Positions 34,566 through 42,656 of a stretch of DNA of 44,185 nt are shown here, piece by piece. How positions within the stretch are numbered: the first letter of the stretch is position 1; the number at the start of each line of letters is the position of its first letter. Position numbers and translations under genes: made by a program. This DNA comes from Vallitaleaceae bacterium (GTDB lineage Bacteria > Bacillota > Clostridia > Lachnospirales > Vallitaleaceae): NCBI GenBank assembly GCA_028277605.1, contig JANQFZ010000022.1, positions 1 through 44,185 of the forward strand. The letters are read 5' to 3'. The notes under the pieces were generated by a model. It had not been told where the DNA came from. It did not search any database and saw only the letters and a list, made by a program, of their open reading frames with translations.

Positions 34566-34588
34566 TAGCTTGGCTAGACGCCAAGCTA
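34566..34588 (-). repeat. Hairpin between binding-protein and permease genes, mannoside locus
   Basis: TAGCTTGGC (34566-34574) and GCCAAGCTA (34580-34588) form a perfect 9-bp stem with a 5-nt loop. The minus-strand sequence after it is only loosely T-rich. It lies in the same operon position as the 18-bp hairpin of the alpha-galactoside locus and may raise the level of binding-protein message over permease message. Confidence 0.6.
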
Positions 34589-34620
34589 ATACATCTCTTG
34601 AGTTGCTCATACTTGACAGA

Positions 34621-36039
34621 CTACTTCAAGCTTTCATATTCGCTTAATACCTCTTGATAGGACTGATCCAATATGCCTTCAATATTATCTGTTCCAATGA
34701 CTAATTCTTCAACCATATCTTGTAGTGATGCTGAGACTTCTGGATAAATTTCTGCTGCTGGTCTTATTCTTGCATAGTTAAGTTCGTCTTTAAATGTTTT
34801 AATAAAAGGATCATCCTTAAAGCTAGCTGATTCATAGATACTTTTTCTTGTTGGTAAGTAACCTCCTACAGAACACCAGCCTTCCATTCCAACATCATCA
34901 CCGTAAACAGTTATGGCTAAATCTGCAGCAAGCTTACGAATTTGTTCATCCTTTGAGAAAACTGTGGAAATCCATCCACCAGCTGTCGTCTGTCTATCAC
35001 CACTATTAACCATGGGTAGTGATGCGACATCCCATTTTTCATCAAATTGGTCTCCCATGACACCTCTTTGATTTTTAACATCCCAGTTACCAGCATAATA
35101 CATAGCAAGTGTGCCAGAAGCTACATCACTACTAAAGCCTGTTTCTGCAATGCTTAAGACTCGTTCTGGTGTTACCCCAGATTGGATAGTATCGCTATAG
35201 AATTTTAAAGCATTTAGCATGTACTCTCTATTTTCACCTTCACCGAACACAGGCTTACCTGCTTCATCAACAAGATTACCGCCTTGACCCCAGAATAGAG
35301 GTAATAAAACATCGGTTAAGGTTGTTTCTCTTGTTGCTGCATAAACAAGACCTGTTAATCCTTGTTCCTTCATTTTCTTACCAACCTCTAACATTTCTGT
35401 CACAGTTGTTGGTGGTGTTTCGATAAGATCTTTTCTATAATAAAGGGTACGAACATCCGTTGTATACCAAATACCTAACGTTTTATCTTCAGGCTTAATT
35501 TGCTCTTGAATAAATGGAAAGAAATCGTTAACATCAATAGCTCTCTCACTCAAAATATCATCAATGGGTTGTGCATAAGGAGCAAATCTTTTGAAAATAA
35601 ATGAGTCAATAGCTGTTAGATCTGGAACCTCAGCTCCTGATGCTAACTGAATAAGATTTTTTGCCATTGCTTCATTCATGTTAGTGGTTGTTTCAATAAT
35701 CTCAACACCTACACCAGGATTTCTCTCTGCCCATTCTTTGCACTTTCCTTTAATAAAATCCACCCTAGCTTGATTGGTGCTAAACATGGAATGCGCAGGA
35801 ACTGGCTGCCAAGTGAATACAATATCAGCATTCTTAGTTCCTATATAAGTTGGTGTAATCACTATTTCGGCTTTATTATCTTGATTATTTTCTTGACTGT
35901 CATTATCCTTTGTGTCATCATCCACTTGATTACCTGTCGTCTGCTGATTATCATTTGATTTTTTAGGTTGAGCACATCCAACCAATAGTGATGCTATTAA
36001 AGCAAAGCAAAAAACTAGCGTTCCCACATTTCTTTTCAT
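34621..36039 (-). CDS. CUT1 extracellular sugar-binding lipoprotein, mannoside locus
   Basis: The 472-residue protein has a lipoprotein signal with lipobox LVGC (Cys22) and an Asn/Asp/Gln-rich linker to about residue 57, then a binding domain starting IVITPTYIGTKNADIVFTWQ. Typical family 1 stretches are GAEVPDLTAIDSF, LGIWYTTDVRTLYYRKDL and ASGTLAMYYAGNWDVKNQ. It should bind a mannose-containing oligosaccharide outside the membrane. AAGGAGGG precedes the ATG. The predicted promoter lies more than 600 nt upstream (36674-36702), so the message has an unusually long leader unless a second promoter exists closer in. It is the first gene of the operon. Confidence 0.92.
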   Translation of the reverse strand: MKRNVGTLVFCFALIASLLVGCAQPKKSNDNQQTTGNQVDDDTKDNDSQENNQDNKAEIVITPTYIGTKNADIVFTWQPVPAHSMFSTNQARVDFIKGKCKEWAERNPGVGVEIIETTTNMNEAMAKNLIQLASGAEVPDLTAIDSFIFKRFAPYAQPIDDILSERAIDVNDFFPFIQEQIKPEDKTLGIWYTTDVRTLYYRKDLIETPPTTVTEMLEVGKKMKEQGLTGLVYAATRETTLTDVLLPLFWGQGGNLVDEAGKPVFGEGENREYMLNALKFYSDTIQSGVTPERVLSIAETGFSSDVASGTLAMYYAGNWDVKNQRGVMGDQFDEKWDVASLPMVNSGDRQTTAGGWISTVFSKDEQIRKLAADLAITVYGDDVGMEGWCSVGGYLPTRKSIYESASFKDDPFIKTFKDELNYARIRPAAEIYPEVSASLQDMVEELVIGTDNIEGILDQSYQEVLSEYESLK

Positions 36040-36563
36040 TAAAAACCCTCCTTAAATTTTGTAAAACTTGTTACTATATTTCATTTAAGAGCTTTCATAA
36101 TAAATAACCGTCATCAATGCAATAAGTGTTCTATCATAAGATTATGGCAATGACTCATTCTACTTAATATGAAATTCTCTTTTAAGGTAACAATTCTATA
36201 TCAATATGCTCAATCACAGCATATAAAGATAGACTCCTTTATTTATTTTCATAGCAACCAACAAACCTACCATCTATAATTCTATGTATTAAGAATATGA
36301 ACGTTTATCCTCTACACTTCATTAATATCACATACAAAAGTCTTTAAATGCTGGTTATATCTCCTATTGAGTAGCTTAATAACAATGAATACTATTTTCT
36401 TCTTTAGCACTTCTTTGATGTACTTCTAAAGCATAAGTACAAACGATAATCAAGTATTGATTTGTTTCATATTTACAGTTTTTCTGATATACAATAAATA
36501 CAGTATTGTTAGTTAATTAATTCGTTTTATGGTTATATTGCCATATGTTTCTAGCCTAAATCA

Positions 36564-36577
36564 TAAAAACGTTTTTA
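36564..36577. promoter_or_regulatory. LacI-type operator 1 (downstream of the start site)
   Basis: TAAAAACGTTTTTA is a perfect 14-bp palindrome with the central CG typical of LacI-family sites, flanked by CA on both sides. It lies about 97 bp downstream of the predicted transcription start. Confidence 0.65.
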
Positions 36578-36673
36578 CAAATTAAAAAATAAAAAACACT
36601 TTTACCTCTAAAACTAAGTTCTTTGTATAGACTTTTACCTCTGTTTGGTCATATAATTTGGCTTTGTTAGTTA

Positions 36674-36702
36674 AGTATACCACTGTAAAATCGTTTTTTC
36701 AA
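36674..36702 (-). promoter_or_regulatory. Predicted promoter of the mannoside operon with LacI-type operator 2
   Basis: On the minus strand TTGAAA (36702-36697), a 17-nt spacer and TATACT (36679-36674) form a good sigma-A promoter. The palindrome-like TAAAATCGTTTTTT (36686-36699) covers the spacer and half of the -35, where a bound repressor would block RNA polymerase. Confidence 0.7.
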
Positions 36703-36796
36703 TACCTTTTGTAAAATTTTATTAATATTTTGTTGTAAACGGAGTATATTATGTAAAATATGCGATATAAAGGAGAGGCTTTCAATGTCATTTTCA

Positions 36797-36810
36797 TAAA
36801 ATCGTTTTTA
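36797..36810. promoter_or_regulatory. LacI-type operator 3 (upstream of the promoter)
   Basis: TAAAATCGTTTTTA differs from operator 1 by one base and shares its flanks (CA before, CAG after). It lies 111 bp centre to centre from operator 2, just past the stop of the DMT transporter gene. Confidence 0.65.
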
Positions 36811-36830
36811 CAGTTCTCATAGCCTTAAGT

Positions 36831-37703
36831 TTAGGCTCTCTCAGAAATATAAACCCCCGATAGAATTAGACCACATCCACCTACCATTAATAGATTGATG
36901 GTTTCTCTCAATACAATCGCTGAGGCTACCATTGTAATAACAGGGATAAAATAAATGTAATGGCTGGCTTTAATAACACCTATTAAGTTAACAGATTGAT
37001 TCCACAGTACATAGCATAAGGCTGATGCGATGATTCCAAGAAATAAAATATTCCCTAAAAATGAAACATTCAAAGACGTAGTTGGCTTCAAATCACAAGA
37101 TAGCCCTAAGAGAACCGGTATGCATAGTAGAACGCCATAAAAAAAGGTTTTTCTCACAATATAAATAGATTTGAAATCTGGATGCATCTTCTTTATTTTT
37201 TTCAATAATATGGAATAAATTCCCCACGTAACCGCTGCTAACAAGGCCAACAGATCCCCTAAAGGCTTTAGTTTTAGGACATGACCATTAAATATAACCA
37301 GTACCATACCAAGAAACGCAACTATAAATCCTAATACAAAACTTGATTTCAACTTTTCATCATGCGTCAGTACATGAGCAAATAAGGCTGTTAAAATAGG
37401 CACAGATGACAGGATAAGGCTTACATTGGAAGCCAGCGTGTATTGAAGCGCCATATTTTCAGCTAGAAAATACAAGGTTACACCAGATAAACCTAGCCCC
37501 AAAAAAATAAGCTCCGTCTTTACGTCTGTGAACCTTATCTGCTTTGGATGTAGTATTAATAGTAATATATAGGCCATTATAAATCTATAAAATAGTATTT
37601 CAGCAGGGTCTAACTCTTCTAGAACTATCTTTGTGGCTATAAAAGTTATCCCCCATATAAAAACCGTTATGATAGCAAGTCCATGTCCTAGTTTGTTATT
37701 CAT
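36831..37703 (-). CDS. EamA/DMT-superfamily transporter
   Basis: I use the ATG at 37703 (TTAGGAG and GAGGATA upstream); the longer frame adds ten residues without support. The 290-residue protein has ten predicted helices as two five-helix EamA repeats. The first begins KLGHGLAIITVFIWGITFIA and includes EILFYRFIMAYILLL; the second begins with LGDLLALLAAVTWGIYSILL and includes SALCYVLWNQSVNLIG. DMT carriers export or exchange metabolites; the substrate is unknown. It lies between the beta-mannosidase gene and the operator region. A large folded element precedes it by about 110 nt, which might control it. Confidence 0.9.
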   Translation of the reverse strand: MNNKLGHGLAIITVFIWGITFIATKIVLEELDPAEILFYRFIMAYILLLILHPKQIRFTDVKTELIFLGLGLSGVTLYFLAENMALQYTLASNVSLILSSVPILTALFAHVLTHDEKLKSSFVLGFIVAFLGMVLVIFNGHVLKLKPLGDLLALLAAVTWGIYSILLKKIKKMHPDFKSIYIVRKTFFYGVLLCIPVLLGLSCDLKPTTSLNVSFLGNILFLGIIASALCYVLWNQSVNLIGVIKASHYIYFIPVITMVASAIVLRETINLLMVGGCGLILSGVYISERA

Positions 37704-37811
37704 TATCCTCAGCACTCCTAAGTATTCTATCAAAAAATCACTATATATAGTATAGGTGAGTTGTTCTGTATAATCAACTCGAAATTCGTCAAAATACTAT
37801 ATTTTATGTAT

Positions 37812-37982
37812 TTGAATTTCCCCATATAAGTTATAAAATCCTACAAAAGTAATTGTATAGGGTTACCTGCCCCTGCTAATCGGCCGTTAGCTGAATGGAG
37901 CTAAATACGATTCACCCCTGTGGATACCCTATATCTATAAACTTGACTGCCTTCAGCAAGTATAGAAAATGGGGAAATTCAA
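37812..37982. repeat. 171-bp element with 14-bp perfect terminal inverted repeats
   Basis: TTGAATTTCCCCAT (37812-37825) and ATGGGGAAATTCAA (37969-37982) are exact inverted copies enclosing the element. Inside are TATAGGGT (37856-37863) with ACCCTATA (37926-37933), GCTAA / TTAGC (37875-37879, 37887-37891), TGAAT / ATTCA (37892-37896, 37910-37914), and a hairpin CTATA..CTTG..CAAG.TATAG (37935-37965). It has no gene. It is either a MITE-like mobile repeat or a multi-branched structured RNA upstream of the DMT gene. No clear target-site duplication is visible. Confidence 0.65.
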
Positions 37983-38005
37983 TAATACATTACTTCTTTA
38001 TACCT

Positions 38006-40489
38006 TTAACTTAACTGACTCCTATTGACAGACATTACTTCAATCTGATCCATCAGCTCTTTAGTGGTCATGTCTTTCTTACCCAGGATTTCTTCTACTT
38101 CAACTCTTACGGATTCACCTGGTAATATATCAAAGTAATTGTTAGAAAGAAGGATATCATCGTTTTTAAAATGAATACCCACCGATTTAGCCAACTGATT
38201 GGATGTAAGGGTTATAAAGTACTTATTTTTTTCGATGATAACGCCAACATCTATAGTCACAGTCTGAAACTTAAAATACTTGTGATAAGTAAATAAAAGC
38301 GTTTCAGAGGATAGTTGGTTTCCATCGTTGTCATATAATTGATAGCTTAGATAAATCGAACGTTCATCTCCGTATGCCTTGACATATTTATCAATAGAAA
38401 CATCTAGGATGCTCTTGGTTTTAAGCGGTTCTACCGAAACTAACAAGGTACCACTTTCTAGTACGCCATCTTCTATATGTCTTAGCTGCCATTTTGCTTT
38501 ACCGCTAAATTCAGTCCTCTGTTCATTAGATAAATGCACGTGACCCATGGTTCCTTCTTCGCAAGCTGAAAGCAAAACAGGTGCATAAAATCTTTTAGCG
38601 TAATAATGCAAGGCTTTCCACCGCCCATAGTAATCAATGGATGCCCATGAAGCAACTGGATAATTATCATTGACCTGCCAGTAGGTTGAGCCCATACAGC
38701 GACCTCTATTTCTACGAAAATGCTCAACGGCACATTTAATTGTCTCTCCCTGAAATATCTGACTGATATAGACAATGTCTTCAGTCTCTTTAGGTAAGAG
38801 GAACTCAAACGCCATATTCATTAAAATCTTAATATTTCCATTATAAGGTTTTATGCATTTATTATGATTTTCCATGATCGGACTAAGAACATTTCTTTGT
38901 TCTATTGGTGCATATGATTTGACGGTTTTCATATCTGGGAAGGCTTGCATGCCATATTCACTTGCAAATCTAAAGTAATGTTCTCTAAACTTCTTATAAT
39001 GCTCATTGCCATGAAACACAGACCAATAATGAACATCTCCTTTATTATCATCATTAGGAGAATCAAAGCCGCCTCCCGAGCTTGGTGATGCTGGCCAGTA
39101 AAAGGTTTGTGGATCATACTCATCTAAAACCTCTGGTATCAGCTTTTCATACATTAATAGGTAATCCACGCGTAGACGCTCATCTTTAGGAAGATCCCAT
39201 TCAACAAATGCCCATTCCATCTCGTTATTTCCACACCATAAACCTAGGCACGCGTGATGTCTAATTCTTTTAATATTATCTATGAATTCTGCAGTGATGT
39301 TTTGTCGAAAGGCTTTAGTTAAACGGTAGACACCACAAGCAAACATAAAATCCTGCCAGACGATGAGACCATACTCATCACATAGATCATAAAATAAATC
39401 ATTAGGATAAATACCACCGCCCCAAACTCTCAAGCAATTGTAGTTAGCTTTAGCACAATGCTTGATAAGTTGTCTAGTAGAGCCTTGGTCTGGTCTTGTA
39501 ATGAGAGCATCTTCTGGAATATAATCTGCACCCATTGCAAATATGCGAACACCATTTATTTTAAAGTCAAAGGTTTCTCCCCATGTATCCGTTTCCCTAT
39601 GCATCGTTATTGTTCGCAAGCCAATACGCTTCTCTATTTTGTCAACCATTTCTTCCCCATTTAACAATGTGATAGAAAGGCGGTATAGATAAGGGGTGCC
39701 ATAGCCATTAGGCCACCACAGGTTAGGCTGATCTATGACTAAAAATGCTTCTATAGTATTGAATCCTTCTATTGGAGTCACTAGTGTACTAGCTACAGTA
39801 GTATTCTCTGCATCTAGCACTTCTACATTTACTTTCATATTTTCTAGTAGCGCCTGAGCTGCAATTTGAACTTTTAATTCTACTTTGTCCTTTTCATGCA
39901 TTTGTACGACATAGAAGTCTTCTATCTTTCCATTTGTCATACCATATAGGGTTACATCTCGCCATATACCCATATCTGGAAGCTGAGGTCCCCAATCCCA
40001 GCCAAACATATGATGCCCTTTCCTTAAGTGTTCATAACCATCCATGGTTGTTTCAATCCCCCATAAAGGATCTTTCATTTGTTCTTTAGCAATGAATTGT
40101 GTGGGTGATTTAAACTCTACAACGATATGATTGGTTCCTTGGCGCAAATAGTCCTTAACCTGAAATCGATAAGTTCTGTGCATGTTATTGGTTTGAGCAA
40201 TAATTCTACCATTGATACGAATGGTTGCCAGCGTATCCAGTCCTTGAAACTCTAATTCAATGGCATCACATGCCATGAGGTCTTGATCAACTTCAAAATC
40301 TCTATAAAAGGTATAGTCATCATCGGATAAAGCTGTTAGCTTGACATCATTTTCACCATAGAACGGATCTTCAATAACGTTATTTTCTAATAATACTTCA
40401 TACATGGTAGTGGGTACGTTAGCTTGATAGACTACTTCGGTACCTGTTTTTTTCATTTGCCACTGTCCATTTAAAGAATGTCTAATCAT
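38006..40489 (-). CDS. GH2 beta-mannosidase
   Basis: Starting at the ATG at 40489 (GAGGAGG 6-7 nt upstream; a TTG precedes it) the enzyme has 827 residues. It shows the GH2 order: an N-terminal sugar-binding domain (SLNGQWQMKK, PTTMYEVLLENNVI, GHHMFGWDWGPQ), an immunoglobulin-like domain, and a barrel with LRVWGGGIYPNDLFYDLCDE. GLWCGNNEMEWAF holds the acid/base Glu423, and RFASEYGMQAFPD holds the nucleophile Glu511. The GWDWGP and WGGG.Y motifs are those of beta-mannosidases rather than beta-galactosidases. It removes beta-linked mannose in the cytoplasm. It is transcribed divergently from the AraC-type gene, its likely regulator. Confidence 0.95.
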   Translation of the reverse strand: MIRHSLNGQWQMKKTGTEVVYQANVPTTMYEVLLENNVIEDPFYGENDVKLTALSDDDYTFYRDFEVDQDLMACDAIELEFQGLDTLATIRINGRIIAQTNNMHRTYRFQVKDYLRQGTNHIVVEFKSPTQFIAKEQMKDPLWGIETTMDGYEHLRKGHHMFGWDWGPQLPDMGIWRDVTLYGMTNGKIEDFYVVQMHEKDKVELKVQIAAQALLENMKVNVEVLDAENTTVASTLVTPIEGFNTIEAFLVIDQPNLWWPNGYGTPYLYRLSITLLNGEEMVDKIEKRIGLRTITMHRETDTWGETFDFKINGVRIFAMGADYIPEDALITRPDQGSTRQLIKHCAKANYNCLRVWGGGIYPNDLFYDLCDEYGLIVWQDFMFACGVYRLTKAFRQNITAEFIDNIKRIRHHACLGLWCGNNEMEWAFVEWDLPKDERLRVDYLLMYEKLIPEVLDEYDPQTFYWPASPSSGGGFDSPNDDNKGDVHYWSVFHGNEHYKKFREHYFRFASEYGMQAFPDMKTVKSYAPIEQRNVLSPIMENHNKCIKPYNGNIKILMNMAFEFLLPKETEDIVYISQIFQGETIKCAVEHFRRNRGRCMGSTYWQVNDNYPVASWASIDYYGRWKALHYYAKRFYAPVLLSACEEGTMGHVHLSNEQRTEFSGKAKWQLRHIEDGVLESGTLLVSVEPLKTKSILDVSIDKYVKAYGDERSIYLSYQLYDNDGNQLSSETLLFTYHKYFKFQTVTIDVGVIIEKNKYFITLTSNQLAKSVGIHFKNDDILLSNNYFDILPGESVRVEVEEILGKKDMTTKELMDQIEVMSVNRSQLS

Positions 40490-40649
40490 CAATATGCCTC
40501 CTCATTATGTAATAGTATTGTTGCCACTTTTTCATAGTACTCTTATCTATCTTGGTGTGATATAATATAACTAGTTAAAAATGCAAAATTTTTGTGGTCT
40601 ATATGTATGAATGGTTTATATGATACTCTTACACTAATGAGGTGAACCC
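40490..40649. promoter_or_regulatory. Divergent promoters of beta-mannosidase and AraC-type genes
   Basis: On the plus strand TGATATAAT (40558-40566) is an extended -10 for the AraC-type gene. On the minus strand TTGCAT, 16 nt and TATATC overlap the same stretch and could serve the beta-mannosidase gene. The 10-bp palindrome TAACTAGTTA (40568-40577) lies between them. Confidence 0.45.
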
Positions 40650-41543
40650 ATGACGATTTACTTTGAAGATTCACAGTCTGTAGAGTTTTCTCTATCCCCT
40701 GAGCATATGTTTTATTGCTTTTACAACAGCACTATGGAAGATCATCTACCGATTGAACCTCATTGGCATTATTATGTTGAAATGCTCTATGTAACCATTG
40801 GTAGTGGACAGCTGATTATTAATGGTCATACCATGATTCTAAATGAGGGGGATTTGGTATTTATTCTGCCTAGAGATGTGCATTCTATTAAAGGTATTGG
40901 TTCAGAGGATTTTAAATATGCTGTTATTAAATTTGATCCAGATATCCTTTTTGATTCACCTTTTGATTCTTTTATGACGAAAAATATACTCCCGATTATC
41001 CATCCGATACAACCGTCAAATAAGTATTTTAGTAAGGATAGGGTTACAACAGAAATGGTACAAGCCATCATGGATACCATGACTTACTTTCAGGAAAAGC
41101 TCTATGGTTATGAATTTATTGTTAAGTCGAAACTGCTTTTTATTTTTTATACTTTTGTTAATGAATTAAAGTATGTGGGAATAGATATTCTAAGTCATTC
41201 CTTTAATTATGCTGATTTTCATTCTATATTACCTGCTTTTAAATTTATTCATAATACTTACCGAAATGCCATTACTGCAAATGATGCTGCGAAATACTGC
41301 CACTTAAGTTATAGTTACTTTTCTAGACAATTTAAAAAGGTATCTGGTATAACCTTTACCAAATACCTGAATTTTGTTCGCATTACGGAAGCAGAACGTC
41401 TTCTCATTCATCGCTCTATGTCCGTAACAGAAATTGGTTACCATGTAGGATTTATGGATACGAGCTATTTTATAAGACAGTTTAAATCCTTTAAGAAGAT
41501 AACACCGAAGCAATTTGTTAAGTTGACACAGGCGTCTGTTTAA
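40650..41543 (+). CDS. AraC-family regulator with cupin sensor domain
   Basis: The 297-residue protein has an N-terminal cupin-like domain (about 20-110) with EPHWHYYVEMLYVTIGSGQL and NEGDLVFILPRDVHSIKGIG, then a C-terminal AraC double helix-turn-helix (about 195-293) with TANDAAKYCHLSYSYFSRQF and VTEIGYHVGFMDTSYFIRQF. This is the layout of carbohydrate-responsive activators. GAGGTG lies 5 nt before the ATG. It faces away from the beta-mannosidase gene, its likely target. It differs from the YesN type in having no receiver domain. Confidence 0.92.
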   Translation: MTIYFEDSQSVEFSLSPEHMFYCFYNSTMEDHLPIEPHWHYYVEMLYVTIGSGQLIINGHTMILNEGDLVFILPRDVHSIKGIGSEDFKYAVIKFDPDILFDSPFDSFMTKNILPIIHPIQPSNKYFSKDRVTTEMVQAIMDTMTYFQEKLYGYEFIVKSKLLFIFYTFVNELKYVGIDILSHSFNYADFHSILPAFKFIHNTYRNAITANDAAKYCHLSYSYFSRQFKKVSGITFTKYLNFVRITEAERLLIHRSMSVTEIGYHVGFMDTSYFIRQFKSFKKITPKQFVKLTQASV

Positions 41544-41895
41544 GAACTACATAAACAATATCCTATATCCAATACATATAATACCAATTATGATAATTAG
41601 TCCATTAATTCAATTAGAATATTTCTGAACTCTATGTGGTACTTATAGTAACACTTCACCTACAATAAATCTGGAGTTGGTGCTACGAAGTGGGTTTAAG
41701 GTCTTCCCCCCTCCTAAATCTTTTCAGGGTCTTTCTCACGGGCCGCTAAGACCACTTCCTCCTAGCCAAAGTCATTAGAGTAGCTTACATTCAAGGGGAT
41801 GAGTAATATTGAATAATTAAATGATTTGATTAATAAATAACTCAAATGGTAAATATTTATTTCTTACCATCATTACTAAATTATTGAAAATTCAG
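41544..41895. other. Intergenic region with a folded GC-richer element
   Basis: GAAGT (41687-41691) and GGTCTT (41700-41705) pair with AAGACC and ACTTC (about 41748-41758), enclosing a GC-rich segment with CCCCCC and GGGCCGC. Outer TTGG / CCAA arms are also present. The composition is unlike the AT-rich surroundings. A hairpin ATGGTAA / TTACCAT follows at 41846-41870. It could be a structured RNA or the end of a lost insertion sequence. Confidence 0.4.
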
Positions 41896-41973
41896 CTAAC
41901 AAAAAGCCAAATAATAATGCCTTCCAGTTAGATCTTTTATTATGACAGGGTAAATTTCTTGTTTTTTCATCAT
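41896..41973 (-). CDS. Possible 25-residue peptide gene
   Basis: The frame reads MMKKQEIYPVIIKDL followed by TGRHYYLAFC and a TAG. AAGGA lies 7 nt before the first ATG. A promoter with perfect TTGACA (42077-42072), a 17-nt spacer and TAAATT (42054-42049) lies about 70 nt upstream. The ATGGTAA / TTACCAT hairpin follows the stop. I do not recognise the peptide; it could be an independent small protein or the start of a gene truncated by a nonsense mutation. Confidence 0.35.
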   Translation of the reverse strand: MMKKQEIYPVIIKDLTGRHYYLAFC

Positions 41974-42097
41974 AGTAATATCCTTAATATTAGTTAACTT
42001 AGGTTGTATTTTTAAAAATCTATGCAAAGAGACGTGTTTATGAAACCTAATTTAGGCAATAAGATGTACAATGTCAATTTAAACTAAAATTATTATC

Positions 42098-42607
42098 TTA
42101 TTCTTTGTTTTTTAAATATTTAATTAATTCTTTTTTAGATTCAAAATAAAATGGAATTACGATTCTTGTGTTTGAACTGTAAATATCTATTACTAAATTA
42201 CTCCCTATTAAATTTATAGCTTTAATTGTATTATACATTATTTTATTTTTTATTACTATTCCATTAAAGTAGCTTACACTGTTTTCTTCAATTATTAAAC
42301 AAGTTTTGTTAATTCTTAAGTACATTTTTATTTGAGTAATAAGTATACACATTATTAATATGGCAAATATTATAGATACTAATATTTCATTTTTATCTAT
42401 AGAAATAATTAATCCTACAATTAAAAAAAACATAATTAGGTCAAAAAAAATCATTATTAAAACTACGTATTTCTTATTCCAATAGTATTTTTTTGTATAA
42501 CCACATTTACTAGGTCTATCAAGTTTTCTTTTTGCAAGTTTTCTTAAAATTAAAGATAATAAAAATAGTATAGCATATAATACAGTTATTTTAATAATTA
42601 ACGGCAT
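42098..42607 (-). CDS. Unknown membrane protein with a C-terminal PH-like region
   Basis: The start is 42607, 7 nt after GGAGGTG; the longer frame is unsupported. The 169-residue protein has an N-terminal helix (IIKITVLYAILFLLSLIL), a basic loop (RKLAKRKLDRPSKCGYTKKY), two more helices as a hairpin (VVLIMIFFDLIMFFLIVGLI, ILVSIIFAILIMCILITQI), and a cytoplasmic beta-rich tail (TCLIIEENSVSYFNGIVI, IKAINLIGSNLVIDIY, TRIVIPFYFESKKELIKYL). This resembles bacterial PH-like domain membrane proteins. The function is unknown. A 28-bp perfect palindrome lies directly upstream of its ribosome site. Confidence 0.6.
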   Translation of the reverse strand: MPLIIKITVLYAILFLLSLILRKLAKRKLDRPSKCGYTKKYYWNKKYVVLIMIFFDLIMFFLIVGLIISIDKNEILVSIIFAILIMCILITQIKMYLRINKTCLIIEENSVSYFNGIVIKNKIMYNTIKAINLIGSNLVIDIYSSNTRIVIPFYFESKKELIKYLKNKE

Positions 42608-42628
42608 AAATACACACCTCCATATCAT

Positions 42629-42656
42629 AAAGGGATTCTTATATAAGAATCCCTTT
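42629..42656 (-). repeat. 28-bp perfect palindrome just before a ribosome site
   Basis: AAAGGGATTCTTAT and ATAAGAATCCCTTT abut with no spacer (42629-42656), about 10 nt upstream of the GGAGGTG of the next gene. It may be the terminator of the gene ending at 42939, though it lies 280 nt away and has no T-tract, or a stem that affects translation of the next gene. Confidence 0.55.

Larger units (their letters stand above)
36040..36830. other. 791-nt control region upstream of the mannoside operon
   Basis: The region holds a minus-strand promoter, three LacI-type palindromes (listed separately), small dyads such as GTACTT / AAGTAC (36420-36440), and a plus-strand ribosome site with a four-codon frame (36770-36799). 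On the minus strand a start-less 46-codon frame (about 36374-36511) is open, ending ...VHQRSAKEENSIHCY. I do not consider it a confident gene. Confidence 0.4.

Noticed and set aside
36374..36511. Open 46-codon minus-strand frame in the mannoside operon leader
   Set aside because: It has no start codon or ribosome site, and another frame over the same bases is also open, so chance is likely in AT-rich DNA.
36564..36810. Reading the TAAAAWCGTTTTTW sites as CcpA cre sites
   Set aside because: cre sites have TG and CA about four bases from the central CG; here the flanking TG/CA lie six bases away, and a dedicated LacI-family gene is in the operon.
37812..37982. Known riboswitch classes (cobalamin, TPP, SAM-I, c-di-GMP, ZTP, guanidine) for the folded element
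   Set aside because: The conserved core sequences I know for these classes are absent on both strands.
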